Below, piece after piece: positions 29,901 through 37,847 of a stretch of 46,476 nt of DNA (positions are counted from its first letter, which is position 1; every line of letters begins with the position of its first letter). The stretch is taken from positions 1 through 46,476 of the forward strand of contig JAAYYU010000256.1 in assembly GCA_012515235.1 (NCBI GenBank). Direction: 5' to 3'. The notes beneath the pieces were generated by a model. The model saw nothing but the letters and a program-made list of their open reading frames with translations. It was not told the origin of the DNA and made no database searches. Source of the DNA: Candidatus Anammoximicrobium sp. (GTDB lineage Bacteria; Planctomycetota; Planctomycetia; Pirellulales; Pirellulaceae). Both the position numbers and the translations under genes were made by a program.

Positions 29901-30362
29901 TCCGAAGGCCACAAGGCGCTGATCTTCTCCCAGTTCACCAGCCTGCTGGCGATCGTCCGCCAGCACTTGGACAAACACGGCGTCGTCTACGAGTACCTGG
30001 ACGGCCAGACTCGCGACCGGAAGCAGAGAGTCCAGCGCTTTCAGCAGGACCGGCAGTGCCCCCTGTTTCTGATCAGCCTCAAGGCCGGCGGACAGGGCTT
30101 GAATTTGACCGCCGCCGATTACGTGTACATCCTGGATCCCTGGTGGAACCCCGCCGTGGAAGCGCAGGCTGTCGACCGCGCCCACCGCATCGGCCAGAAC
30201 CGGCACGTGTTCGCTTACCGGCTGATCTGCCGCGACACCGTCGAGGAGAAGATCATCGAACTGCAGCGTGAAAAACGCGAACTGGCCGACGCCATCGTCT
30301 CGGCGGACAACAGCGTGATCGGCAGCTTGACGGCCGAGGATCTGCAACTGCTGCTGAGCTGA
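26943..30362 (+). CDS. SNF2-family helicase/ATPase with N-terminal SWIM zinc finger
   Basis: A 1139-aa protein. The N-terminal SWIM zinc finger is CTCPRYADGHLCKHIWA (from about residue 69; the CxC...CxH ligands are all present). After a long middle region come the two RecA-like lobes: DDMGLGKTVQVLAML (Walker A, about residues 699-713), LDESQAIKN (Walker B, DESQ, about 801), MTGTPVENHLGELWSLFEFL, then the C-lobe with LISLKAGGQGLNLTAADY and DRAHRIGQ (about 1063-1082). Bacterial members bind DNA or RNA polymerase and remodel protein-nucleic acid complexes; the exact role is unknown. The GTG start (26943) has ggag about 10 nt upstream. It lies 52 bp after the FhcC gene on the same strand, but a shared function is not obvious. 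Confidence 0.92.
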   Translation: MALTRSCSRSFDSATRSRGTAYYYGRCVRIVANDANGLQATVVGSGPAPYDVELDWSRAEREAEVDAYCTCPRYADGHLCKHIWAAILAADARGLAPQLARQPSLIVVHENESDGEPDHKPDDWLDEEFPAGRPRYATPRQSPGPGFAARPPRTRKLDWKQLLAPAVGAAKPGLAAHPPRQLDAVEYDGRGRRHEAWFLLNLTASLERGTLIVDFYQRESRKSGGFGKIKRLSVRRNERLIGYSEEDRQLLQQLLGNTAQNDSSYGSYYYGGAFADSQAYNRCAVSAALQDVLVPRLCGSGRFVWLANNSLPVEEGRWIAWDDGPAWQFRLAVQADDAQRQWTIQGQLVRDAQITPLGDAVLLLSSGLVLFPQALARLDAAADFAWISTLRKHPAITVPYADRGELLKYLCAAPRLPQVDLPANLNVVQVRPEPQGKLAIRAPQRYSDHRYLWANVSFLYGDWTVPWSDGQSAWFDAEQDQLVFRSLDKEQECFNQLTALDIQPMASPSHYTDAPDVRFLHKQLPHVVDRLTAQGWQVESEGKLIRRPGSFHLSVATGIDWFELDGRVDFDGVTASLPSLLKALRNKDKYIRLDDGTHGIMPEEWLKKYGGLADLGQQEEGKLKFAASQALLLDALLAAQENVTVDARFDEYRRKLQSFEGVVASEAPQGFAGSLRGYQKDGLGWLNFLREFRFGGCLADDMGLGKTVQVLAMLESRRSGPLPAGQTRKPSLVVVPKSLVFNWLEEAARFTPQLRVLDYSGLERAALRERFADYDAIVATYGILRRDIVELRKIPLDYAILDESQAIKNANAQAAKACRLLQADHRLAMTGTPVENHLGELWSLFEFLNPGMLGRSGAFTSLTKSGRSRDEDDGTLPLLAHALRPFLLRRTKEQVLSELPEKTEQTLYCEMESKQRKLYDELRDFYRSSLSERVAKLGLAKAKIHVLEALLRLRQAACHPGLIDAKRATEASAKLELLMEQIAEVVSEGHKALIFSQFTSLLAIVRQHLDKHGVVYEYLDGQTRDRKQRVQRFQQDRQCPLFLISLKAGGQGLNLTAADYVYILDPWWNPAVEAQAVDRAHRIGQNRHVFAYRLICRDTVEEKIIELQREKRELADAIVSADNSVIGSLTAEDLQLLLS

Positions 30363-30531
30363 GCCCCCTCCGTCTCCCGACTTCTCCCAACCGCTACGCA
30401 CCGTGCGCGGAACAACGGCCTGGCTCTTCCGTCCGAAGTCATCTGAACGACGCGGCGCTCGCCGCCGGTGCTGCCGCCAAACCGAAACCGGTGGCCAGCG
30501 CCACTCCGCTCACTTGGTGCTCGGTCGGTGC

Positions 30532-31395
30532 TCACCCGGCCCCGAAACGCTCGGCAAGCCGGTACTTCTCTTCGACGCCGATCAGGGCGTTGAATTCCTC
30601 GAACGACATCAATTGGTCCTCGAGGCCAGCGGTGGAGCCGTCCTGGCGCAACTTGGCATACGTCCGCGCCAAGCTCCTGCTGGCGGCGAACAGGCCGGCC
30701 AGTGGATACAGGATCAGGTGGAATCCCAGTTGGGCCAACTCGGCGCGCGGCAGCACCGGCGTGCGGCCGCCCTCGATCATGTTGGCCACGTTGGGCGCAG
30801 GCGCGCGGCGGCCGATCGTGGCCAGCTCCTCGACGGACGACGGGGCTTCGATGAAACTGGCGTCCGCGCCGGCTTCCCGCGCGCCCACCACGCGGGCGAC
30901 CGCTTCCTCCATGCCATGCACCGCCAAGGCGTCCGTGCGGGCTACGATAAAGAAATCGCGGCCGGCGCGGGCTTCGACCGCCGCCCGAATCTTGTGCAGG
31001 TACTCCACGCGGTCCACCACTCGCTTGCCGCGCATGTGGCCGCACCGCTTGGGCCACACCTGATCCTCCAAAAAACAACCCGCCGCGCCGGCTCCGATTA
31101 ACTCGCCAACCGTACGGAACACGTTCAGCGGATTGCCGTACCCCGTGTCGGCATCGACGATCACCGGGATGCTCACGCTGCCGCAAATGCACCGCGCGCG
31201 GTTGATCATCTCGGTCTGCGTCAGCAGCCCCAAATCCGGCTCGCCAATCGACGTCGCGGCCACCGAGTAGCCGGACACAAAAGCCAGTGGAAAACCAGCC
31301 TGCTGGGCCAACTTGGCCGACAACGCGTCGTACACGCCGGCAAACGCCGTGGGACCGACCTCTTCCAAAATCCGATGAATTCGAGTCTGCGACAT
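30532..31395 (-). CDS. Isocitrate lyase/PEP mutase superfamily enzyme
   Basis: A 287-aa TIM-barrel carboligase/lyase. Features are FAGVYDALSAKLAQQAGFP, the Mg site VIVDADTGYGNPLNV, and the catalytic loop EDQVWPKRCGHMRGK (KRCGH includes the acid/base Cys used by 2-methylisocitrate lyases), then IVARTDALAVHGMEEAV and MIEGGRTPVL. This fits PrpB-like 2-methylisocitrate lyase, carboxyvinyl-carboxyphosphonate mutase-like or oxaloacetate decarboxylase-like members; KRCGH favours a C-C lyase. It is cytosolic. ATG at 31395 is strongly supported by GGAGGAGGA upstream; the open frame continues to 32325 only as a shadow. No prpC or prpD is nearby, so a methylcitrate-cycle role is not supported by context. 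Confidence 0.88.
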   Translation of the reverse strand: MSQTRIHRILEEVGPTAFAGVYDALSAKLAQQAGFPLAFVSGYSVAATSIGEPDLGLLTQTEMINRARCICGSVSIPVIVDADTGYGNPLNVFRTVGELIGAGAAGCFLEDQVWPKRCGHMRGKRVVDRVEYLHKIRAAVEARAGRDFFIVARTDALAVHGMEEAVARVVGAREAGADASFIEAPSSVEELATIGRRAPAPNVANMIEGGRTPVLPRAELAQLGFHLILYPLAGLFAASRSLARTYAKLRQDGSTAGLEDQLMSFEEFNALIGVEEKYRLAERFGAG

Positions 31396-31547
31396 CGTCG
31401 AATGTCCTCCTCCACAGAATGAACCTGACCGGCTTCGCCGAAACCGCATCCGGCGAACCCCGGCAAAACACAGCGACGCAGCCACGGGCAACGATCCGAG
31501 TGGGCGAGTCCACGCCAATCCCCACCGCCGCCGCCGTCCGCTCCCAT

Positions 31548-32555
31548 CTACCGTCGTCCGTCCAGCCAGATCCGGAAATCGCGATCGATCGCCTGCCATT
31601 CCTGGTTGCCGAGTGTCTCGCAGAGTGTCATTGCACCCGTGGGATCCGCCGCGGATCGCTCGCGCAGCTTGACGTACAGCGGCCGCAGCTTCCCGCGGTC
31701 GTGCAGAAACCAGCAGAAATACCGGGCGTGGGCAAAGTCCAACGCTTCGCCGGGCCCACGAAACCGGGACTCGGTGACCAAATGCCGGACGCCGGGCAGG
31801 CGGCGTTCGGCGGCGGCGCGGCTCAGGACAGCCCGGCGCCAGTTGTGACGCGGCACCCACCGCGGCACCTGTCCGACTTCTGCCACAGCCGGCGAATTCG
31901 CCGGCTGTGGCGGAGCGGGACGGTTTTCGCAGGAACACAGGTCGCACGCCTCGTGCAGCGTCGCCATGCCCTCCTGCAGCCACCGCGGCGCGTCGGGAAA
32001 ATCGGCGTCCAACAGGACGTGCGTCAGTTCGTGCAGCAGCCCTCCGTCGCCTTCCGCCAGGTTCACCAGCACCGTTCGCCGGGCGGGTTTGTAGTAGCCA
32101 AAGCGGGACACGCGCCGATCGAAAAACAGTTGTTCGGCAGCGTGCCGATACGCCGCCTCCGTGGCGAACATCAGCACGGTGACGGGGCGATCCGGCAGGC
32201 GTCGAAAACAGGCGGCCCGCAGCGCGTCGCAGGCAGGTTGGACCGTTTCCACAAACTTGGCCTGCAACTCCGCCTCCGACAGATCGCCCGCCAGCACAAA
32301 GGGCGCGCAAACAATACTCCGGCACGGGCGGTCGAGTCGCTGCGGCAGACGAACGGCAAGTTCCCGACAGGCGTCTGTCAGCGAATCTTTCGAAGGGGCG
32401 TCAGGCTCGCCGGACGCCCGCCTTTCAGCGCCGCGCGGATCGGTCTCCTGGCGTTCAGCCAGCACCGCGCGTCCGACCAGGACCGTGGCCCAAGCGGCCA
32501 GCGGCGCGGCGCAAGAAAGCACGGCCAGCGTGATCAACATACGGTTGGCGAGCAT
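31548..32555 (-). CDS. Exported gluzincin-like zinc metallopeptidase (DUF1570-like)
   Basis: A 335-aa protein with an N-terminal signal/anchor (MLITLAVLSCAAPLAAWATV). The zinc site is HELTH (His175, Glu176, His179) with the third ligand Glu195 in PRWLQEGMATL, the gluzincin pattern seen in DUF1570-type planctomycete proteins. The C-terminal half (ARYFCWFLHDRGKLRPLYVK, then CETLGNQEWQAIDRDFRIWL) is typical of that group. It is probably periplasmic and cleaves peptides. A perfect 28-bp palindrome at 31883-31910 encodes an in-frame Pro/Ala-rich stretch (PPQPANSPAVAEV) just after the zinc site; it looks inserted. ATG at 32555 has AAGGG 8 nt upstream; ATG at 32540 is an alternative. Confidence 0.75.
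   Translation of the reverse strand: MLANRMLITLAVLSCAAPLAAWATVLVGRAVLAERQETDPRGAERRASGEPDAPSKDSLTDACRELAVRLPQRLDRPCRSIVCAPFVLAGDLSEAELQAKFVETVQPACDALRAACFRRLPDRPVTVLMFATEAAYRHAAEQLFFDRRVSRFGYYKPARRTVLVNLAEGDGGLLHELTHVLLDADFPDAPRWLQEGMATLHEACDLCSCENRPAPPQPANSPAVAEVGQVPRWVPRHNWRRAVLSRAAAERRLPGVRHLVTESRFRGPGEALDFAHARYFCWFLHDRGKLRPLYVKLRERSAADPTGAMTLCETLGNQEWQAIDRDFRIWLDGRR
31883..31910. repeat. Perfect 28-bp palindrome inside the metallopeptidase gene
   Basis: ccacagccggcgaa reads into its exact reverse complement ttcgccggctgtgg, centred on gaattc. It lies within the coding region and keeps the frame. The sequence looks like a dispersed REP hairpin inserted into a permissive loop. Confidence 0.9.
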
Positions 32556-32894
32556 CCACGAAACCCTTGAAGTACGAGCTGACTCGTTACCTCTTCCTGT
32601 CAGCGCTCTGCATCTCCCGGCAGTCACCTTGCTGACGCCGGCACGTCGTTTCGCCACGATCCAGGCGACGAGCCGTATGGTACACCGTCTTTGCCCAACA
32701 GGGGACGGGGCGCAGCGTGAAACGTCGAAAGCCGACAACGGCAAATCGCCGGAACCCAGCGGAAATTGGAGTGCGGACCGGTTGACCGGCGGTCGCGTTC
32801 GTGTTCCGGGAAGACACTCCGCAGAACGTGACGGGCGTGGCTGCACCAACGGCCTTTACCCTCTCGCAGAGCCTTGGAGCTTGAGTTATCCTGA

Positions 32895-33000
32895 CAGCCT
32901 GTTGAAACAAGGGGGCGGCTCCCAGTTGTGTTGGAAGACCGCAAGGAAGACCGAGCACCGCGAGGTGCGTGTGCCCCTTGGTAACCTGTTCAACAGGCTG
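32895..33000. repeat. 106-bp element with 12-bp perfect inverted ends
   Basis: cagcctgttgaa (32895-32906) and ttcaacaggctg (32989-33000) are exact reverse complements. Just inside, caaggggg (left) and ccccttg (right) pair again. It lies in the 499-bp gap before the glycosidase gene, ending 54 bp before its ATG. This is a second, different family of palindromic element. The remainder of the gap (32556-32894) shows no gene. Confidence 0.75.
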
Positions 33001-33054
33001 CTGCACGTGCTGCCTGAGTGCATCTCAGGCGGATTGGATCAAGAGGGAGGAGTC

Positions 33055-35070
33055 ATGTCGCGATTCGAAAACATGGAATCGGCCGCCCGTGCGCCGGCAC
33101 GGATCACCGCGGTTGCCTTGCTGGCGGTTCTGACGGTTCTGGCGCTTGGCGGCGTCCGCGGTTCTGAGGCGACCGAGCCGAATCTGGTGGAGAATCCCGG
33201 GTTCGAACAGCCGAGCGCCGGCGGCCTCGCGGCGCAGGGCTGGCAAGGGAATCGCCAAATCTTTTCGTTGGACCCCGAAGTGACCCGTAGCGGGACGGCG
33301 TCGTTGAAGTACGTCAATACCGACGCGAAGCGATATGTTCTGTGCACTCAGAAGGTGCCTTTACAGGCGGGCTGGAAGTGCCGCGTCAGCGCGTGGGTCA
33401 AGACCGAGAAAGTGATCGGCGAAGACTCGGGGGCCACGATCTGCCTGGAGTGGCAGGGCAAGGACGGGAAATGGCTGGGCGGGGTGTATCCGAGCGGTGT
33501 CAAGGGCACTCGCGATTGGACGCGGATCGAAGCGATCACCCGTTTGCCGGAAGATGCGGCCTCGTGCAATCTGGCCTGTTACGTTCGCCAGGGCATGACG
33601 GGGACTGCCTGGTTCGACGACGTCGAAGCGGTGCGCATCGCCGATCCGCCCCTGGACACCGTTCTGCTCTCGCCGGTCTATCGCGGCCGGATCACGCCCG
33701 CGGGTCCCGAGGAGATCTGCGGCCGAGTCCGACTGCGTCTGGCGGACTACGACCTGCAGCCGCAGCAGGTGCGCGTGCAGGTGGCCTTGCGGTCCGCCGA
33801 CGGCCCGGTGCGGTGGGAAACGGACCTGCAACCGACGGAACAACAGGGCGACCAGTTTGACGTCCGAGTGCCCGCCCGCGGTCTGGAACCAGGCCGGTAC
33901 GAACTGACGATTCGGTTGGCAGACCCGGCGGGACGGGAACTGCAACTCCGCCGCCACGAACTGGTGCGTCTGGCGGGCGATCGCCGCCCCCACTGCGAGA
34001 TCGACCAGCAACTCCGCCTGCTGGTCGACGGACGCCCGTTCTTTCCACTCGGCATGTACTGGAGCGGCATCAACGAGAAGGACATCCAGGTCTATGCGGA
34101 CAGCAAGTTCAACTGCCTGATGCCCTACGGCTCGCCCAACGCGCAGCAAATGGACCTGGCGCACCGGCACGGATTGAAGGTCATTTATTCGGTCAAGGAC
34201 TGGTACGCCGGAATGGGCAGTTGCCCGAAGTTTATCCAGACGGAGGCCGACGAGGAACCGCAGATCCGCGCGCGGGTCCGCGAGTATCGCAACCACCCGG
34301 CGCTGCTGGCGTGGTACCTGAACGACGAACTGCCGCAATCGTATCTGCCCCGGCTGGAAGCGCACCAGCGGTGGGTGGCCGAGGAGGACTTCGACCATCC
34401 GACCTGGGTCGTGCTGTACCAGTACCGCGAAGTCGCCGCCTATCTGAACACGTTCGACGTGATCGGGACCGACCCGTATCCGATCGGCCGCGGTCCCGCC
34501 TCGACCGCCGCCGCCTGGACGGCCGAGACGTTCCGGCAGGTCGAGCGCGCCCGGCCGATGTGGCAAGTTCCCCAGTTGCACAACTGGGCCAACTACGCCA
34601 AGAGCGAGGCGGAGCGGCAGCGGGGGCGGACGCCGACGGTGGACGAAGTCCGCAGCATGGCGTGGCAGTGCATTTGCGAAGGGGCCACGGGACTGGTGTT
34701 CTACTCCTGGTACGACGTCAAGCGGAATCCGGATGTGACCTTCGACGCGCAGTGGACGGGACTCAAGCAGATCGCCGCCGAAATCGACCGGGCCGCGCCG
34801 ATGCTGCTGTCCGCCGAACCCGTTCCGGCGATCAAGGTCGTCGGACCGGCGCCCAGTTGGCTGCGCTGGCTGGCCCGCAGCCATGCCGGCAAGCTGTACG
34901 TGGCGGCCGTCAACGACGGCGACGGGGAAGGCCCGGTTGCGTTCGCTCTTCCCGGCGCGCCCCGCAGCGTCCGCGTGCTCGGTCAGAACGCCGCGGTCCC
35001 GGCCACGCCGGCCGGTTTTCAAGACACGTTGAAACCCCTGGCCGTACGCGTCTATGAAATTGAAATGTGA
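33055..35070 (+). CDS. Exported CBM plus TIM-barrel glycoside hydrolase-like protein
   Basis: A 671-aa protein with an N-terminal signal (ARITAVALLAVLTVLALGG). Residues about 40-205 form a CBM4/9-like beta-sandwich (LVENPGFEQ, then AWFDDVEAVRI). A beta-rich linker domain follows. A GH2/GH5-like TIM barrel starts near 335 (DGRPFFPLGMYWSGINEKDI), with LLAWYLNDELPQSYL (Asn423-Asp424-Glu425; Glu425 is the likely acid/base), DVIGTDPYPIG and a later GLVFYSWYDVK. The C-terminal domain is short and beta-rich. It probably hydrolyses a polysaccharide outside the cytoplasm; the substrate is unknown. ATG at 33055 has gggagg just upstream; the frame is open far upstream only as a shadow. It is a single plus-strand gene, convergent with the sialidase-like gene. 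Confidence 0.78.
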   Translation: MSRFENMESAARAPARITAVALLAVLTVLALGGVRGSEATEPNLVENPGFEQPSAGGLAAQGWQGNRQIFSLDPEVTRSGTASLKYVNTDAKRYVLCTQKVPLQAGWKCRVSAWVKTEKVIGEDSGATICLEWQGKDGKWLGGVYPSGVKGTRDWTRIEAITRLPEDAASCNLACYVRQGMTGTAWFDDVEAVRIADPPLDTVLLSPVYRGRITPAGPEEICGRVRLRLADYDLQPQQVRVQVALRSADGPVRWETDLQPTEQQGDQFDVRVPARGLEPGRYELTIRLADPAGRELQLRRHELVRLAGDRRPHCEIDQQLRLLVDGRPFFPLGMYWSGINEKDIQVYADSKFNCLMPYGSPNAQQMDLAHRHGLKVIYSVKDWYAGMGSCPKFIQTEADEEPQIRARVREYRNHPALLAWYLNDELPQSYLPRLEAHQRWVAEEDFDHPTWVVLYQYREVAAYLNTFDVIGTDPYPIGRGPASTAAAWTAETFRQVERARPMWQVPQLHNWANYAKSEAERQRGRTPTVDEVRSMAWQCICEGATGLVFYSWYDVKRNPDVTFDAQWTGLKQIAAEIDRAAPMLLSAEPVPAIKVVGPAPSWLRWLARSHAGKLYVAAVNDGDGEGPVAFALPGAPRSVRVLGQNAAVPATPAGFQDTLKPLAVRVYEIEM

Positions 35071-35157
35071 CAACCGGTCGGGAGACCGCACACGCCGCGG
35101 CGGACGAGCACCGCGCCGCCGCCGCTTTCCCGCGCCGCCGACCAGCGATTGCCGCGC

Positions 35158-36243
35158 TTACGCCGGCCGTCCCCAATCGTCTGGGAACGTGACGAAATAG
35201 CCGGCGATGCGTCGGGACTTGGGCCGGATCTCGTAGTCGACGATCAGCCGCGTGCGGGCGTCGACGGGGGCGGAGACCGGGTAGCTGCCGTCGCGGATGG
35301 GGCGTTCGTCGGCTTGGTACAGAAAGCAAAAAAGACGGCGGTCCAGGTCCCAGCGGAGGAAATCGGGATCGGAGGTGGTGACGGCCGAGACGGAGACCAT
35401 GCGGCGGTCGGCGTAGATCAGGGTCACGGCGCCGTTCTGGCGCGTGATCTGAGCGGGCGAGGGATGCCGCTGGCTGCGGACGTTGGTCGGCCGGGGCGCC
35501 GACCACGTGCGTCCGCCGTCGCGGCTCTCGGATTTCCAGAACGTGCCGTCGGTTTTCGGGTGGCTGTTGCGGAAGATGCCCACCAGCCGACCGGGCTCGA
35601 CCTCCAACACGTCCCATTCGTCGCCCACGAAGCCTTCCGTGTCGGGAATCCGCACGGTGGACCAGGTGGCCCCGCTGTCGGCGGACAGCGCCGCCAGCGC
35701 GCCGCTGCCGGGGGCGATGTAGTAGGGCAGCAGCAGGTGACCGTTGGACAACGTCACCGCCGCCGACTTGGTGCGCGTGTTGGTGTGGTCCAGCGGCTGA
35801 GGCTTCGACCAGCTTCGGCCGCCGTCGGCCGAACGGACGGTCATCGCTTGCGACTGACGCGCTGCATCGTACGTGTTGTAGGCGACGAGCAGGTCGCCGT
35901 TGGCCAGCACCGTTAGCGCCACGTTGCGGTCGTCCACCTGCGGCTGATCGACGATCACCGCGGCGGCCGACCAACTGCGGCCGCGGTCCGAGCTGCGGGT
36001 CAGCAGGGCACGCCCGACGGCCGAGTAGCCGTGCTCGGTGCCCTCGCGGAACACACAGTACAGCGTGCCGTCCGGGTGCGCCGCGATCCAGGGCCAGCCG
36101 GGATAGACGCCGTCATACACAATCACATCGGGAGCGATTTTCGGGGCCGAACGCTGCCCGCCCGGCAGCGACCTGCCCGTGAACCACGACGCACCGGCCG
36201 CCGCGCCGGCGGCCTGCTGCAGAAATCTCCGACGCGTAACCAT
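35158..36243 (-). CDS. Tat-exported sialidase-fold protein with four Asp boxes
   Basis: A 361-aa six-bladed beta-propeller. The Tat signal is TRRRFLQQAAGAAAG. Four Asp boxes are visible: SSDRGRSW, SADGGRSW, SADSGATW and SRDGGRTW. An FRE motif (CVFREGTEHG) occupies the place where sialidases have FRIP. The family includes exo-alpha-sialidases and other glycosidases or lectin-like propellers, so sialidase activity is only a possibility. ATG at 36243 is chosen because it opens the Tat signal; the upstream start at 36273 is possible. It is the most downstream gene of the minus-strand group ending here and is probably periplasmic. Confidence 0.8.
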   Translation of the reverse strand: MVTRRRFLQQAAGAAAGASWFTGRSLPGGQRSAPKIAPDVIVYDGVYPGWPWIAAHPDGTLYCVFREGTEHGYSAVGRALLTRSSDRGRSWSAAAVIVDQPQVDDRNVALTVLANGDLLVAYNTYDAARQSQAMTVRSADGGRSWSKPQPLDHTNTRTKSAAVTLSNGHLLLPYYIAPGSGALAALSADSGATWSTVRIPDTEGFVGDEWDVLEVEPGRLVGIFRNSHPKTDGTFWKSESRDGGRTWSAPRPTNVRSQRHPSPAQITRQNGAVTLIYADRRMVSVSAVTTSDPDFLRWDLDRRLFCFLYQADERPIRDGSYPVSAPVDARTRLIVDYEIRPKSRRIAGYFVTFPDDWGRPA

Positions 36244-36396
36244 GATGGACACAGCCTTCTGGAAAGTTGGCAAAGGGCCTTGGCGTCCCGCCGCCGCAGG
36301 GCTCTCCGAGCCTTGCGAATTCCGCTCGAAACTCGGCGACGAATCGCACGGTTCGGAGAATCCATGCCGCGTGGCGCGCGAGGCGTGACGGGTGAC

Positions 36397-37743
36397 TCAG
36401 ACGTTCAGGTATTGCCGGGGAAACTTCCACGGGGCCCGGTACTCGGGGATCGACAACCGGGCGGCCTCGTCGTCGCCGACGATCCACTCGGTCTGGGAAT
36501 CGAGTCGGATCGAGCGGCCGAGCTTGAGCGACAGGTTGCCGAGTACGATGGGCACGTTGACGTTGTGGTGATAGAACACGTTGCAGCTGGGCTGCTGGCG
36601 GCTCTTGATCGCATCCAGCCACTCGCGTTCCTGGCCGGGCGAGTCGGGCACGGACTTGGGCGGCTCCGGCGCGTCCTTCATCAGGTCCCCCTCAGGCATG
36701 ATCTTGTACGTTCCATAGTTGGCGTACAGCGTGCCGTTCACGCCGTGGAAGTACGTGCCCAGCCGCCGTCCCGTGCCGGGTTTGCCCTGCAGATCGAAAC
36801 CGTAGCTGTTGACCTGGGACATCATCCAGGTGAGCGTTACGTTGGGGTACTGGATCAGCGTCTCCTGGGTGTCGTGGACGTCGCCTGCGTCCTGCAGCAC
36901 ATAGCGCCCGCCGGACGAGGCGACCATCGTGGGCAGCCCCAGGCCGAGCGCCCAGATGGGCAGATCGATGATGTGGGGAGCCCAGCAGGGCGTCCAGCCG
37001 CCGCTGTAGGCCATGAACGACGAATGGGTAAACGAGTCCTTGACCACCAGCGGATTGAACGGCCGCAGCGGTCCTGGGCCGACCCAGTTCTCCCAGTCCA
37101 GTCCCGCCGGCGGATCGCAGTTCGGGTCGTTGCCGATCCCTTCCGCGCCCAGGTTCAAGACGTTGAACGTGCGGGCCACGCTGATCGATCCCAGATTGCC
37201 GGAGCGGACGTGGTCGACGACCTGGTGGTAGTTCTCGCCCGCATGGATCTGCGTGCCGACCTGCGAAATGCGATCGTGCTTCTTGACCGCCGCTTTGACG
37301 GCCAGGCTTTCGCCCAGATACAACGTCATGGGCTTCTGCAAGTAGATGTCCTTGCCGGCCTCGCAGGCGTCGATGGCCATCAGGGCGTGCCAGTGCGGCG
37401 GGCTGGCGATGATCACGGCGTCGACGTCTTTCTGGGCGAGCAGCTCGCGATAATCGCCGTAGCCTTTGGCGGTCGCCTGGTACTTTTCCAGCGTCGCCTC
37501 GCAGCGTTCCTTCCAGACGTCACACACGGCAGTCACCACGACGTCGTCGTGCTTGGCACAGTTCGCCAGGTTGCTGCGGCCCATGCCGCCGCAGCCGATC
37601 AGGCCGACGTGGATCCTGTCGTTGGCGCCGGGCGCGCCGGCCTGGCCAAGCGCTGCGGCAGACACGAAATAGGGAACCGCCATGCCAGCGGCGGCCGTCG
37701 TGCGGACGAACTGGCGGCGCGTGTATCGTTTGGTATCGGACAT
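36397..37743 (-). CDS. Tat-exported Gfo/Idh/MocA oxidoreductase (tandem copy 1)
   Basis: A 448-aa protein. A full Tat signal is present (TRRQFVRTTAAAGMAVPYF). The Rossmann motif VGLIGCGGMGRSN follows, then VIIASPPHWHALMAID, the catalytic LQKPMTLYLGES (Lys), TQIHAGENYHQVVDHVRSG and a C-terminal IDLPIWALGLG. It is clearly paralogous to the next gene upstream (104 bp away): MAVPYFVSAAALGQAGAPGA here and MAVPYFVSAAALGRAGEPGA there. It probably oxidises a sugar or sugar acid in the periplasm with tightly bound NAD(P). AAGGAG is present upstream of the ATG. Confidence 0.9.
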   Translation of the reverse strand: MSDTKRYTRRQFVRTTAAAGMAVPYFVSAAALGQAGAPGANDRIHVGLIGCGGMGRSNLANCAKHDDVVVTAVCDVWKERCEATLEKYQATAKGYGDYRELLAQKDVDAVIIASPPHWHALMAIDACEAGKDIYLQKPMTLYLGESLAVKAAVKKHDRISQVGTQIHAGENYHQVVDHVRSGNLGSISVARTFNVLNLGAEGIGNDPNCDPPAGLDWENWVGPGPLRPFNPLVVKDSFTHSSFMAYSGGWTPCWAPHIIDLPIWALGLGLPTMVASSGGRYVLQDAGDVHDTQETLIQYPNVTLTWMMSQVNSYGFDLQGKPGTGRRLGTYFHGVNGTLYANYGTYKIMPEGDLMKDAPEPPKSVPDSPGQEREWLDAIKSRQQPSCNVFYHHNVNVPIVLGNLSLKLGRSIRLDSQTEWIVGDDEAARLSIPEYRAPWKFPRQYLNV

Positions 37744-37847
37744 GGGATTGGCTCCTTGGTGAGCGGTTGGTGTTAGGAAGGGGACCGTCACGCAGGCGTG
37801 TCGCTCCGCGGCACGCATCCGCTCGCGGAGCAAGCGGCCTACGGTGG

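Noticed and set aside
30532..32325. Extended start for the PEP mutase-family enzyme
   Set aside because: The extra upstream residues overlap the metallopeptidase gene and have no family similarity; ATG 31395 has a strong ribosome site.
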